In this document: positions 51,212-59,769 of the stretch, piece by piece
Layout of the letters: the number at the start of each line of letters is the position of its first letter
Position numbering within the stretch: position 1 is the stretch's first letter
Source: Filobacillus milosensis
Lineage (GTDB): Bacteria; Bacillota; Bacilli; Bacillales; Alkalibacillaceae
NCBI RefSeq assembly: GCF_004402015.1
Contig: NZ_SOPW01000008.1
Location: forward strand, 1 to 64,000
Direction: 5' to 3'
Length of the DNA stretch: 64,000 bases
Position numbers and translations under genes: made by a program
Notes under the pieces: generated by a model
The model's input: only the letters and a program-made list of their open reading frames with translations
The model's database searches: none
Told to the model about the DNA's origin: nothing

Positions 51212-52270
51212 ATGGAACAATTCCGCATCAATCCAAACAACGGACTTGAATTTGGTTTATATACATTAGGCGATCACTTGCCTAACCCGCAAACAGGTGA
51301 ACGTATTTCTGCCGAACAGCGTATTCATGAAATCATTGAACTGGCTCAGTTAGCTGAACAGGCTGGCATTGATTTCTTTAGTGTCGGTGAGAGTCATCAG
51401 GAGTATTTCACCACACAAGCTCACACAGTCGTTCTTTCTGCGATTGCACAGGCAACTGAAAAAATTAAAATCTCAAGCTCATCTACAATCATCAGTACAC
51501 TCGATCCGGTAAGAGCATATGAAGATTTTGCAACACTGGACCTGATTTCAAAAGGTCGAGCAGAAATTGTAGCTGGCCGTGCATCTCGAGTTGGAAACTT
51601 TGATTTACTCGGATATAGCTTAAGGGATTATGAAGAACTATATGAAGAAAAGTTTGACCTTCTACTGCAAATCAACGAAAACGAGATTGTAAACTGGGAA
51701 GGTCAGTATCGCGCTCCCCTTCGAAATGCCAAGGTGTTACCTCGACCAAAAGACGGGTCATTACCAATATGGCGTGCCGTGGGTGGGACACCTGCAAGCG
51801 CTAGAAAAGCAGGGTATGCTGGAGTACCGATGTACTTAGCACATTTAGGGGGACCCGCAACTGTGTTCAAGCGTTCGATCGATGCTTATCGCGATGCATT
51901 ACAAGGCAGTGGTTATGACCCCGCAGACTTTCCTGTGTCTACGGCTGGATTTTTCTATGCTGCTGAAACGTCTCAACAGGCATTAAAAGAGCTATATCCT
52001 CATATTAACGAAGGCATGAAGAAAACAAATGGCCAAGGATTCCCGAAACAACACTTTGCCCAAGGCGCAGACCCTCGTGATGTCATGAATATCGGAAGTC
52101 CTCAAGAGATCATTGAGAAGATTCTGTATCAGCATGAACTATTCGGCCATCAGCGTTATATCGCTCAAATGGATTTCGGTGGTATGCCATTTGACCAATT
52201 AAAACGTAATATCGATATTATTGGAACAGAAATTTTACCAGCGATTAAAAAACATACGGCAAAAGGATAG
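51212..52270 (+). CDS. LLM-class flavin-dependent oxidoreductase (luciferase-like)
   Basis: A 352-residue bacterial-luciferase-family protein: EFGLYTLGDHLPNPQTGE at the start, FSVGESHQEYF, ISSSSTIISTLDPVRAYEDF and GRAEIVAGRASRVGNFDLLG in order, the last being a typical flavin/phosphate loop. Such enzymes use reduced FMN to oxidise an organic substrate with O2. The FMN-reductase gene follows 12 bases later and would supply FMNH2. Substrate unknown. The two may be read through from the SgrR-like gene, 31 bases upstream. Confidence 0.85.
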   Translation: MEQFRINPNNGLEFGLYTLGDHLPNPQTGERISAEQRIHEIIELAQLAEQAGIDFFSVGESHQEYFTTQAHTVVLSAIAQATEKIKISSSSTIISTLDPVRAYEDFATLDLISKGRAEIVAGRASRVGNFDLLGYSLRDYEELYEEKFDLLLQINENEIVNWEGQYRAPLRNAKVLPRPKDGSLPIWRAVGGTPASARKAGYAGVPMYLAHLGGPATVFKRSIDAYRDALQGSGYDPADFPVSTAGFFYAAETSQQALKELYPHINEGMKKTNGQGFPKQHFAQGADPRDVMNIGSPQEIIEKILYQHELFGHQRYIAQMDFGGMPFDQLKRNIDIIGTEILPAIKKHTAKG

Positions 52271-52282
52271 GAGGCCATTTAA

Positions 52283-52849
52283 ATGAACATTGTTGCTTTA
52301 TCGGGTTCCCGTGTCGGTTCTAAAACAAGAACGGCCATAGACTACACGGCAAACACAATAAAAGATAAATATGCAGATCATAATTTTACATTAATTGATC
52401 TCGCTGATTATGATATACAATTCAGTGATGGGAGAAACTATCTGGAGTATGACGGGGATACGGGGTATGTCACTCAAACGATCATGGAAGCTGATGCCAT
52501 TATTATAGGCACTCCTATTTTCCAGGCATCCATTCCAGCTACATTAAAAAATATCTTTGATCTACTACCTGTTAATGCTTTTCGAGATAAAGTGGTCAGC
52601 ATGTTAGCTACTGCTGGTTCACCAAAGCATTACTTAATATTAGAGAATCAACTCAAGCCTATTCTGGGCTATATGAAAGCTCAAATCGTTCAATCATACG
52701 TCTTTATTGAAGAAGAAGACTTTCAGCGAAAGGAAATTATAAATCACGATGTTCTTTTCCGAATTGAGCGATTAGTCGAGGATACTGTTGTACTGACCCA
52801 GACTTACCAACGCATTCGCGAAGAAGAAGATGCTAAATATGATTTTTAA
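52283..52849 (+). CDS. NADPH-dependent FMN reductase
   Basis: A 188-residue flavodoxin-like reductase. The phosphate loop is GSRVGSKTRTA near the N-terminus, GTPIFQASIPATLKNIFDLL (about 76-95) lines the flavin, and ATAGSPKHYL closes the site. Matches FMN reductases (SsuE/MsuE-like) of two-component monooxygenases. AGGAGG precedes the ATG. It is the reductase partner of the LLM oxidoreductase. Confidence 0.88.
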   Translation: MNIVALSGSRVGSKTRTAIDYTANTIKDKYADHNFTLIDLADYDIQFSDGRNYLEYDGDTGYVTQTIMEADAIIIGTPIFQASIPATLKNIFDLLPVNAFRDKVVSMLATAGSPKHYLILENQLKPILGYMKAQIVQSYVFIEEEDFQRKEIINHDVLFRIERLVEDTVVLTQTYQRIREEEDAKYDF

Positions 52850-52856
52850 TATATAA

Positions 52857-52893
52857 AAAAAGTCAGATAACCTCTAAGTGTTATCTGACTTTA
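52857..52893. terminator. Bidirectional terminator
   Basis: AGTCAGATAAC and GTTATCTGACT form a stem with A/T runs at both ends, between the FMN-reductase gene and the DUF2254 gene. Confidence 0.85.
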
Positions 52894-52896
52894 TCT

Positions 52897-54210
52897 TTAT
52901 CTAAGTTGAATTTCCTCACCGCAGGCTGTTGCTAATTTTTGAACTTGATTATTAAAATGATTAAAATCTAACTCGTCCATCTTTTCAACATCAACAGCCT
53001 TAATCATATATTTGCCAAATCGCCAAACGTCTTTCTCGATTTTTTCACCATGAACATGCGCCATCTTATAAAGAACTTCAATCACACTATTCATCACTGA
53101 AATATCGTGATAACCATAGAGTCGAATCTGATAAAAACTCTTATATAAATACTCTTGAAAAGTTAATGGCTCCACTATTATTCGTAGATTCTCATCATCG
53201 TCTGCGAAATAACGGATGGGTTCATATACAGAGCCTAACTCTATTAGTAATGACCCTATGCGATTAATACAGTTTGTCGCAGTGTGTGGGTCATTTAAAC
53301 TCGGGGAAATTGCACGGACCGCAATTTCGACCAGCTTCTGAATGGAAAATTCAACATCTTGAGTATCCACTCTCTCATTACCTACCAGAACGCATTGAAG
53401 ACACCCATCTAAATCGACTTTTTCATCATCTTCTTTGCCCCAATAATAAAATAAGTCCATCCCATTTTGAATATACTCACCAACGAAAATGTTTGCCTCA
53501 AGTACCACATCATTTTGTTGTGCCCAATCGATTAAAGATTTAAATTGAATACTTTGTACATAACCTGATTTTTTGGCTTTAATCACTTTGGCTGCATCTT
53601 TCTCTAGTTGATTTAGATCTGAATCGCTCCACTCACAATATTCGTGATACTCTTTTTCCTTAAAGGTTTTCTGAATGAGATTGGAAGTACTTGAACGAAT
53701 CGTACCAATTAAATTATTAACTTTCAAAAATCGAGATGAATGATGAATGAATAGTAAGAAGAACGCTAAACAAACAATTGAAACTAATATCGTGAAAAAT
53801 GGACTAAACAATTCGGAACTTTTATCTTTACCTAATAAAAACAAGTTTACGAGTGAAAAAATAAAACCGAATGAGAAAACACTTAAAACGTGTTGTGTTA
53901 CGCGACTTTTCATAAAGTCTTGCAACGTACGCGGCGAAAATTGCGTGCTATAAGTAGACAACACGACCATAATGGTAGAGAAGCTGATCGTTGTCATTGT
54001 TAAAATAGCTGTAACCATAGAGCCATAAATAGTCTGAGCAACTGCCTTTTCGGTTAAAAAGATGGCTGGAATATCGTTTTTTATTGCAGATAAAACCCAT
54101 TGATCCATATAACTAATAACCGCTACAGCTAATAATGAAAAAATGCTATATATAGCTGGTAAGAACCAGAAACTATCTCTTACTTGAATCCAAACTTTGC
54201 CTTTATTCAT
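52897..54210 (-). CDS. DUF2254 membrane protein
   Basis: A 437-residue protein of the DUF2254 family. Four hydrophobic segments lie at about 18-35, 60-85, 105-130 and 138-158 (VAQTIYGSMVTAILTMTTIS and FSTIMVVLSTYSTQFSPRTL are diagnostic). The C-terminal cytoplasmic part contains ALSPSLNDPHTA-type block AISPSLNDPHTATNCINRI. Function unknown, perhaps a channel or envelope protein. AAGGAC-type weak site before the ATG at 54210. Monocistronic. Confidence 0.88.
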   Translation of the reverse strand: MNKGKVWIQVRDSFWFLPAIYSIFSLLAVAVISYMDQWVLSAIKNDIPAIFLTEKAVAQTIYGSMVTAILTMTTISFSTIMVVLSTYSTQFSPRTLQDFMKSRVTQHVLSVFSFGFIFSLVNLFLLGKDKSSELFSPFFTILVSIVCLAFFLLFIHHSSRFLKVNNLIGTIRSSTSNLIQKTFKEKEYHEYCEWSDSDLNQLEKDAAKVIKAKKSGYVQSIQFKSLIDWAQQNDVVLEANIFVGEYIQNGMDLFYYWGKEDDEKVDLDGCLQCVLVGNERVDTQDVEFSIQKLVEIAVRAISPSLNDPHTATNCINRIGSLLIELGSVYEPIRYFADDDENLRIIVEPLTFQEYLYKSFYQIRLYGYHDISVMNSVIEVLYKMAHVHGEKIEKDVWRFGKYMIKAVDVEKMDELDFNHFNNQVQKLATACGEEIQLR

Positions 54211-54342
54211 CAGAAGTCCTTCTTTCTTGTCTTTGACATAGTTGGTGTATACCCTCTAACCATTAACTTTTAACTCTTTATGTTAAGTGCAATTTTTTCC
54301 ACATGAACTAACCCTATTGTGCACACTTCTCCCAATAAAAAA

Positions 54343-54366
54343 CAGGCAGCTACCAATAGCCACCTG
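54343..54366 (-). terminator. Terminator of the YiiX-like gene
   Basis: CAGGTGGCTA and TAGCTGCCTG pair on the minus strand and are followed by TTTTTTATT. Confidence 0.75.
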
Positions 54367-54371
54367 ATTAC

Positions 54372-54932
54372 TTAGTGATTTATTATCTGTTTTTTCACCG
54401 GGTCAAAATCAAACAACTTCCCTTCATAAATTAACTCTAGTTGATTACTTTTGCGAAAGTCCTCTGGTGTCACCATTGCAGGGAGTTTATCCCACAATTT
54501 AATCCCTGAACGCTTTAAAACCTCAGAGACAAACTGCGAACAAAAATAAGAATTGCTAAATTCGATAGGTTCTTTAATAGAAACGCCTACAACTCCTAAA
54601 ATATTATATAAAAATTTATCATCTTTTCTAATAAACACATCCATAATCCGCTTCATTTTTTCAACTTCTCTTGGAGTCACTTCTAATTTGTATATAACAC
54701 ATGTTGTATTTTTGTATCGACTATATGTACCGGTTAAAATATCTTCTTTCACAAACCCACCATGCAAAGGGTTCTTGGGATTTTTACGCCCAAAACTGTA
54801 CATGTCTTTTAGTTCTTGATCAAACGAGATGGAGGCATGATTATACGGAGCTTTTGTATAGGTTTTTATTAGATTTGTAAATAGCGTGCCTGTATCAGAC
54901 AACATAATATATACACTTTGAGTTTCTCCCAT
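54372..54932 (-). CDS. YiiX/YebB-like permuted papain-fold hydrolase
   Basis: A 186-residue protein of the YiiX/NlpC-like permuted papain clan. PYNHASISFD (catalytic His) comes before SNSYFCSQFVSEVLKRSG (catalytic Cys), the order seen in circularly permuted members. No signal peptide is visible. Such proteins cleave amide bonds in peptides or lipids; target unknown. The ATG at 54932 has AGGGAGAGGGG upstream. Monocistronic. Confidence 0.8.
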   Translation of the reverse strand: MGETQSVYIMLSDTGTLFTNLIKTYTKAPYNHASISFDQELKDMYSFGRKNPKNPLHGGFVKEDILTGTYSRYKNTTCVIYKLEVTPREVEKMKRIMDVFIRKDDKFLYNILGVVGVSIKEPIEFSNSYFCSQFVSEVLKRSGIKLWDKLPAMVTPEDFRKSNQLELIYEGKLFDFDPVKKQIINH

Positions 54933-55006
54933 ATAATCCCCTCTCCCTAAAATCTTTCTTTCCATTATAACCTATTTACTGTAAAATGAATGCAGTTTTA
55001 TAAATA

Positions 55007-55936
55007 ATGGAGGTGAGTCTGATCACACAAACCATTTGGACGTTATCGATCATTTTTTTCGTATTACTCGTAGCGACTCTAGTATTCTATGTCCTTAAGA
55101 AAAGCCAGCCCAACAAAGACTTTACGAATATATTAACACGTGTGAAAACGTGGTGGGGCATGTTTGTCGTGTTTTGTTTTGCAACCTTGTTTAACCCACT
55201 GGTCTCTTTATTTTCTATTATGATTTTATGCCTCTTTGCTTTAAGAGAATATTTTTCGATGATGAAGTCAAGAAAATCTGATCGCCGATTATTCTTATGG
55301 TCCTATCTCATGATTCCGATTCAATTTTACTGGATTTATATTGGATGGTATGGCATGTTTATTGTCTTTATTCCTATTTATGTCTTTTTATTTTTACCCT
55401 TACCACGAATCATTGGAAAAGGTACCTTAGGTTTTCTTCGCTCTGTCAGTTTTACACAATGGGGTCTCATGCTTATGGTGTTTGGTTTAAGCCACTTAGC
55501 TTATTACCCTATTGCTTCACCAGAGTATGGACCGAATCTAGTATTATATCTCATTGTTTTAACACAACTGAATGATGTCATACAGTTTATCGTTTCTCTT
55601 TATATAGGCAAGAGAAAAGTTGTTCCAACTGCTAACCCTAATATCACCTGGGAAGGATTTATTGGTGCATTACTAGTCACTGCAGGTGCATCTTATTTAC
55701 TCTACCCATATCTCACAACCTTTGATTTGACGTTCGGTATTCTATCAGGAGTGATTATTAGCGTGGCAGGTTACCAGGGCAGTGTCACAATCTCTGTTCT
55801 TAAACGTGATTTATTAATTGGGGATCATGAAAAACAAGAATCCCTTAAAAACCGTTACTTGAGCAGGGTTGATAGTCTATCATATACATCTCCAGTATTT
55901 TTTCATATTATTAGGTATTTCTTCGACTTTATGTAA
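55007..55936 (+). CDS. CdsA-like phosphatidate cytidylyltransferase
   Basis: A 309-residue integral membrane protein with seven or eight helices. The CdsA signature region near the C-terminus is SVLKRDLLIGDHEKQESLKN, then RYLSRVDSLSYTSP, close to the S-x-x-KR...LDR.DS pattern of CDP-diglyceride synthases. An extra N-terminal TM segment is present and the signature is loose, so it may be a second, non-essential CdsA paralogue. GGAGGTGAGT overlaps the first ATG codons; translation may instead start at CTG 55019. A convergent terminator follows. Confidence 0.78.
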   Translation: MEVSLITQTIWTLSIIFFVLLVATLVFYVLKKSQPNKDFTNILTRVKTWWGMFVVFCFATLFNPLVSLFSIMILCLFALREYFSMMKSRKSDRRLFLWSYLMIPIQFYWIYIGWYGMFIVFIPIYVFLFLPLPRIIGKGTLGFLRSVSFTQWGLMLMVFGLSHLAYYPIASPEYGPNLVLYLIVLTQLNDVIQFIVSLYIGKRKVVPTANPNITWEGFIGALLVTAGASYLLYPYLTTFDLTFGILSGVIISVAGYQGSVTISVLKRDLLIGDHEKQESLKNRYLSRVDSLSYTSPVFFHIIRYFFDFM

Positions 55937-55940
55937 ATGT

Positions 55941-55973
55941 AAAAAGGTCAGCAAATTTAATTGCTGACCTTTT
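55941..55973. terminator. Bidirectional terminator
   Basis: AAAGGTCAGCAA and TTGCTGACCTTT form a stem between convergent genes. Confidence 0.85.
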
Positions 55974-55978
55974 ATTTC

Positions 55979-56203
55979 TTACTTTTTGTATTTTTCTTCA
56001 GACTGAGAAGTGCTTTGACTATTCTTTTTCTTTCTATTATTCTTTTCTTCAATTTCTAAATCTTCTAGTGGTATATCATCAACTAACTGTTCATCTTTAA
56101 ACTTGTGAAGTTCGTTTCTTCTCTCTTCATAAATAGTGTCACGCATATCAGCAATTTTATCCTTATGCTTTAAATCCCTTTTATTACGATCAGTTTGACT
56201 CAT
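55979..56203 (-). CDS. Hypothetical 74-residue charged protein
   Basis: An unrecognised short protein, almost all charged or polar residues (RNKRDLKHKDKIADMRD and KNNRKKKNSQSTSQ), helical, with no hydrophobic core. The ATG at 56203 (MSQTDRN) follows GGTGGTGAG. The product could be a small nucleic-acid- or spore-associated protein. It lies between a terminator and the dimethylargininase-like gene, which is on the same strand upstream. Confidence 0.55.
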   Translation of the reverse strand: MSQTDRNKRDLKHKDKIADMRDTIYEERRNELHKFKDEQLVDDIPLEDLEIEEKNNRKKKNSQSTSQSEEKYKK

Positions 56204-56258
56204 ATATCTCACCACCTATCAAAGGATTTGTTATATGTTTTCCTGTTTTTTCATATTT

Positions 56259-57116
56259 TTAAACATCCCTAACCAGTGGTAGTGTACAACAGCGGAATGA
56301 TCCACCTGATTTGATAATTTCAGAGAAAGGTATAGTAATCACCTGGAAACCTTCTTCTGTCATACGTTTATTCAATAATTTGTTTTGAGGTAAGCTGATG
56401 ACTTTTTCATTTCCAATTGACAATACATTAGGCCCCATTTCAAATTGTTCATCCTCGGCGACTTCAATGATGTGTTTGAATCGAGCTTCAAGACGTTCTA
56501 ACCCATTTGAAGTAAAAGCTGGGCGATACACAATTGCCGTATCATGACTTAAGATGTTGAGCACACAATCTAAATGAAGAATATCAGGCTTCACCACAAT
56601 CGATTCAACTTGGTAGTGAGGTAGTCTATTTTGAAGCTCTTTAATGGCCTTATTTGAGGTTCTTCTACTGTTCCCCACCCAAATGGTAGAACCATCGCAG
56701 ACTGAACTTCCCCATTCGATCGAATGGGGAAGTTCAGTCTGCGATGGTACTGAATTCTGTTTAAGCCAAGCGTCTAAGTAATTCGTTTCATTCTGACGTA
56801 TTTGCTCATTCATAGAAGAAATAAAGAACTCGTTACCCACTACAAACCCTATATCTCTCGTAAAAACCTGTTCATTTAACTTAGGGTCCGCCTCTAATTC
56901 TCTTACTGCAACATTATGTTCTTCTAAAACACTCACAAAAGCATCATGCTGTTTAAGAGCCCTATGCACATTAATGTTGCTCTCTACATAGTGTTTTTGG
57001 GTCTCATTAATCACTTCCGCTATTCTCATAAATGTGGGCTTCACAACTAAGATTTCTCTAAGCGTTGAATATTCATTCTCACAACTGACTTGTTTTACTG
57101 TTGTTACAGCTTTCAT
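56259..57116 (-). CDS. Dimethylargininase/GrbE-like arginine-modifying hydrolase with an internal palindrome
   Basis: A 285-residue guanidine-modifying enzyme (amidinotransferase superfamily) that should hydrolyse substituted arginines such as methyl- or hydroxy-arginine to citrulline. VFTRDIGFVVG (substrate Asp), HLDCVLNILS (catalytic His) and GGSFRCCTLPL (catalytic Cys) are intact. Where relatives have IEGGDVIID, this protein reads IEWGSSVCDG, and that stretch lies exactly in a perfect 58-bp palindrome (56691-56748), so the GGD is lost while the frame is kept. It starts 16 bases after the YqcI-like gene. AGGCTATTTAA precedes the ATG. It may be catalytically impaired. Confidence 0.85.
   Translation of the reverse strand: MKAVTTVKQVSCENEYSTLREILVVKPTFMRIAEVINETQKHYVESNINVHRALKQHDAFVSVLEEHNVAVRELEADPKLNEQVFTRDIGFVVGNEFFISSMNEQIRQNETNYLDAWLKQNSVPSQTELPHSIEWGSSVCDGSTIWVGNSRRTSNKAIKELQNRLPHYQVESIVVKPDILHLDCVLNILSHDTAIVYRPAFTSNGLERLEARFKHIIEVAEDEQFEMGPNVLSIGNEKVISLPQNKLLNKRMTEEGFQVITIPFSEIIKSGGSFRCCTLPLVRDV
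56691..56748. repeat. Perfect 58-bp palindrome inside the dimethylargininase-like gene
   Basis: Left arm 56691-56719 and right arm 56720-56748 are exact reverse complements with no spacer; the centre is TTCGATCGAA. It begins ACCATCGCAGACTG and ends CAGTCTGCGATGGT. The pairing stops abruptly at 56690/56749. Two arms of 29 bases cannot match by chance, so one arm was probably copied from the other. Confidence 0.97.
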
Positions 57117-57132
57117 TTAAATAGCCTCCAGA

Positions 57133-57870
57133 TTACATAATTTTATGATGAAATGGGCATTTACCTTTAATTGGCTCAATATCATCACCTATAAAGGACT
57201 GTTTCCATTCATTGTGATCTGGGTCACCATAATGGCTAATGTCAGGGTGCTTAGGTAAACCATCCCATTTTTCCACTCTTGCTCTAACCTTTTCACGTGA
57301 CATAATGCCACCTTTTTCAGTGCCTTCCAGCCCTTGAAATATTCGTCTCGGTTGAAAACCTAAGACTAAACTATTGCCTAAATCCCTAGTCTTTCGTTGC
57401 TTATAAGCAGGGGCATTACCAAATGCAAAAATAGGTTCTCCTGCAAAATGATAATCCCATAAGTAATGGTCAGGATCTTTAGGTGCGTTTTCTGGCCAAT
57501 CAAAGCGATCGTGTTCATGCAAGTATTGAAGAATGTCCCAGAAGTAAGATCGATAATACTCAATAGATTTCTCAGTTGATTCTGGCTCAACAAAAATAAA
57601 CAAGCCATGCCTTGTTTGAGTTTTTTCATTAAACAAACTTAAGAAACTCTCAACCGCTTCAGGGAGATGTCCCCATTTATCATGCTCTATATATGAATAA
57701 CGTAATTCTCCTTTACGTTGCGCTGTTCTTCCAAAGAAACAAGGAAAAGTTGGTTCAGTTACGATTTGGCTAAACGTTTGATATTCATTAATCAACCATC
57801 CTGGAAGTCGTTTCGGGCTTTCGAGGTTTTCCTTTGTTAATAAATAAGGGCTATCAGTTATTAACATCAT
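57133..57870 (-). CDS. YqcI/YcgG-family protein (DcsA/GrbD/GntA-like arginine N-hydroxylase)
   Basis: A 245-residue member of PF08892. GWLINEYQTFSQIV, then FPCFFGRTAQRKGELRYSYIE, quoted by position 41-60, and HYLWDYHFAGEPIFAFGNAPAY carry the conserved His/Arg/Trp residues; GKCPFHHKI is the usual end. Characterised members (DcsA of D-cycloserine synthesis, GntA of guanitoxin synthesis) are haem enzymes that N-hydroxylate arginine or a derivative, and GrbD acts in gramibactin graminine synthesis. The gene directly downstream is a GrbE-like arginine hydrolase, so Nomega-hydroxyarginine is a sensible intermediate. The ATG pair lies at 57870. Confidence 0.85.
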   Translation of the reverse strand: MMLITDSPYLLTKENLESPKRLPGWLINEYQTFSQIVTEPTFPCFFGRTAQRKGELRYSYIEHDKWGHLPEAVESFLSLFNEKTQTRHGLFIFVEPESTEKSIEYYRSYFWDILQYLHEHDRFDWPENAPKDPDHYLWDYHFAGEPIFAFGNAPAYKQRKTRDLGNSLVLGFQPRRIFQGLEGTEKGGIMSREKVRARVEKWDGLPKHPDISHYGDPDHNEWKQSFIGDDIEPIKGKCPFHHKIM

Positions 57871-58013
57871 TCAATCCCCTTTACACTTATTACATGTTAG
57901 TGGTTATTTCCCTGAAAAAATTTGACATAAACATGCGTTTCTTATTAGTCATTTTATTAATGAGAGGACACTTACATTCGAATAAAAAAGTATTTATTGG
58001 TCATAAACAAAAA

Positions 58014-58048
58014 AGAGCCTTAGAATTTTCTAAGACTCTTGATCGCTT
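58014..58048 (-). terminator. Terminator of the lipoprotein gene
   Basis: AAGAGTCTTAGAA and TTCTAAGGCTCTT pair on the minus strand, followed by TTTTTGT. Confidence 0.8.
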
Positions 58049-58066
58049 TCTTGTTAGAATAATGAT

Positions 58067-58711
58067 TTAATTGTTATGCCATTCCATTTCATCAACTATT
58101 ATATGAGATCGTGGACTAAAGCCATCAGCGAAGGCTGCTGGATAGTAATAACCTAAAACATAATTCTCATCATTATGTGTAAATAGTGACACTCGCCCAA
58201 TAAACTCTTCTTTTTCTAAGTGAAACTCTTTATTAGAAAATTCGTAAGCATTCTCATCTACATCAGAAAACGCAAAGTCTTCACCTTCAAGGTACCCTTT
58301 AATTTCTTCTTCACTTTGTTTCATCATAAACAATCTGGCATCTTTGTTTTTATTACCTTGGAAGTTCGTGTACACATTAAATGTTTCGGCATCTGACTCG
58401 ACAACCATATCCTCTGGCACATACGTATAAAAACCTAATTCTTCATGATTATGAAGGTTAACGACCATTTCCTCAGTTGTCCCTTCAATCATCATATCAA
58501 CTGTCTTCGTTTCTTCTACATCTAAAGACTGACCGCTATTCTCTTTGTCTTCTTCGCTCTCATCTACAGAATTCTCAGCTTCTTCATTCGTTTGTTCTTC
58601 TTGCTCCTTGTTTTCATCTTCTTGATTCATATCATTATTTTCGTCATTAGACCCACAGGCTCCGAGGAGCAATAACAATAAAATTAACAAACCACTAAAT
58701 TTTTTCATCAT
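58067..58711 (-). CDS. Hypothetical lipoprotein
   Basis: A 214-residue lipoprotein: a hydrophobic signal (FSGLLILLLLLLGACGS) with lipobox LGAC, lipidated Cys at residue 19. A long acidic Glu/Asn/Asp/Gln linker (about 25-70) leads to a globular C-terminal domain with YTYVPEDMVVESDAETFNVYT. I do not know this domain. The acidic linker suits a halotolerant cell surface. GGAGGTAAATACATC precedes the ATG. Monocistronic. Confidence 0.75.
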   Translation of the reverse strand: MMKKFSGLLILLLLLLGACGSNDENNDMNQEDENKEQEEQTNEEAENSVDESEEDKENSGQSLDVEETKTVDMMIEGTTEEMVVNLHNHEELGFYTYVPEDMVVESDAETFNVYTNFQGNKNKDARLFMMKQSEEEIKGYLEGEDFAFSDVDENAYEFSNKEFHLEKEEFIGRVSLFTHNDENYVLGYYYPAAFADGFSPRSHIIVDEMEWHNN

Positions 58712-58802
58712 GATGTATTTACCTCCTGTTTTTTTCCTATATAGTTATTGACGATACACTTATGTAAAAGTTACATATTTGTTAAAGAAGATTAAAAGAA
58801 AA

Positions 58803-58829
58803 AGCTGGCGATTACCAGCTTTTTCTTTT
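58803..58829 (-). terminator. Terminator of the ArsR-SRPBCC-VOC operon
   Basis: AAAAAGCTGGTAA and CGCCAGCTTTTT pair on the minus strand just past the VOC stop. Confidence 0.75.
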
Positions 58830-58830
58830 A

Positions 58831-59742
58831 CTACTTTCCTGTATATGCTTCTCTTAATTTCTCTATGTTAAATTTTTTCATCTGAAGAAATGTTTTTGTT
58901 AATCGTTCCATTTGTTCTTCCGTCCCGTGGGTCATCATTTCTCCCATCACTTCAGGCCAAACCTGCCAAGAGACTCCGTACTGGTCTTTCAACCAACCAC
59001 ATTGTTCAGCGCTTGGTTCTGAAGAGAGTTTTTCCCAATAGAAGTCTATTTCTTCTTGATTTTCACACCGAACTAACAGCGAAATGGCTTCATTAAAATT
59101 GAAGTTATGTGGATAAGCGCTGTCCATTGCCGTGAACCATTGATTCTCAATCATAAAATCGGTATACATGACGGTTCCTTCTTGATCAGGCTCCATCCCT
59201 GCAGAGTAGCGAGCGATTTCACCTCGCTTTGATTCATTGAAAACAGACATATAAAAGTCACTCGCTTCTTCTGCCTTACCGTACACATCTTGAACAAACA
59301 TCATAGAAGGTACAATAAATGGTCGCTCCATTTCATCTGGCTCCCTAAGAATGAGTTGCCATGTCAATCCATACTTATCCTGTATCCATCCATAATGCTT
59401 ACTGAATGGGTATTCTTGAAGTGGCATAAGTGGTGTCCCACCTTGGGAAAGGTCATTCCACAGTTGATCTAAGTTTTCCCTTGCATTTGGATCTCTTGAT
59501 GGATCAAAGTTAACAAAAAATGAAATCGACGGGTTGAACTGAAAATGCGGCCCACCATTGATCGCCATAAATGAATGTCCACCGATTTGAAAAGAAACAA
59601 CATCACTATCCCCAGATGGAGTATCGTGAATCGTATTGACATTAGTGAGTTTTGAATCCGGAAAAATGGATGTATAAAATTGTGCAGCTTCACTTGCTTC
59701 CTGATTAAACCATAGATGCGGGACAATTTTTTGTTTGGTCAT
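58831..59742 (-). CDS. Two-domain PhnB-like VOC protein
   Basis: A 303-residue protein with two PhnB/3-demethylubiquinone-methyltransferase-like VOC domains: IVPHLWFNQEASEAAQFYTS starts the first and FIVPSMMFVQDVYGKAEEASD the second, each followed by FSKHYGWIQDKYGLTWQLI or CGWLKDQYGVSWQVWPEV. The name 3-demethylubiquinone methyltransferase is historical; activity is unknown. It is the third gene of an operon after an ArsR regulator and an SRPBCC protein, an arrangement seen widely in Firmicutes. Confidence 0.82.
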   Translation of the reverse strand: MTKQKIVPHLWFNQEASEAAQFYTSIFPDSKLTNVNTIHDTPSGDSDVVSFQIGGHSFMAINGGPHFQFNPSISFFVNFDPSRDPNARENLDQLWNDLSQGGTPLMPLQEYPFSKHYGWIQDKYGLTWQLILREPDEMERPFIVPSMMFVQDVYGKAEEASDFYMSVFNESKRGEIARYSAGMEPDQEGTVMYTDFMIENQWFTAMDSAYPHNFNFNEAISLLVRCENQEEIDFYWEKLSSEPSAEQCGWLKDQYGVSWQVWPEVMGEMMTHGTEEQMERLTKTFLQMKKFNIEKLREAYTGK

Positions 59743-59769
59743 TGAAATACCCTCATTTCAATTAAGATT

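Noticed and set aside
57834-58070. Plus-strand 78-codon frame
   Set aside because: It overlaps the start of the YqcI-like gene and the lipoprotein terminator and has no ribosome binding site.
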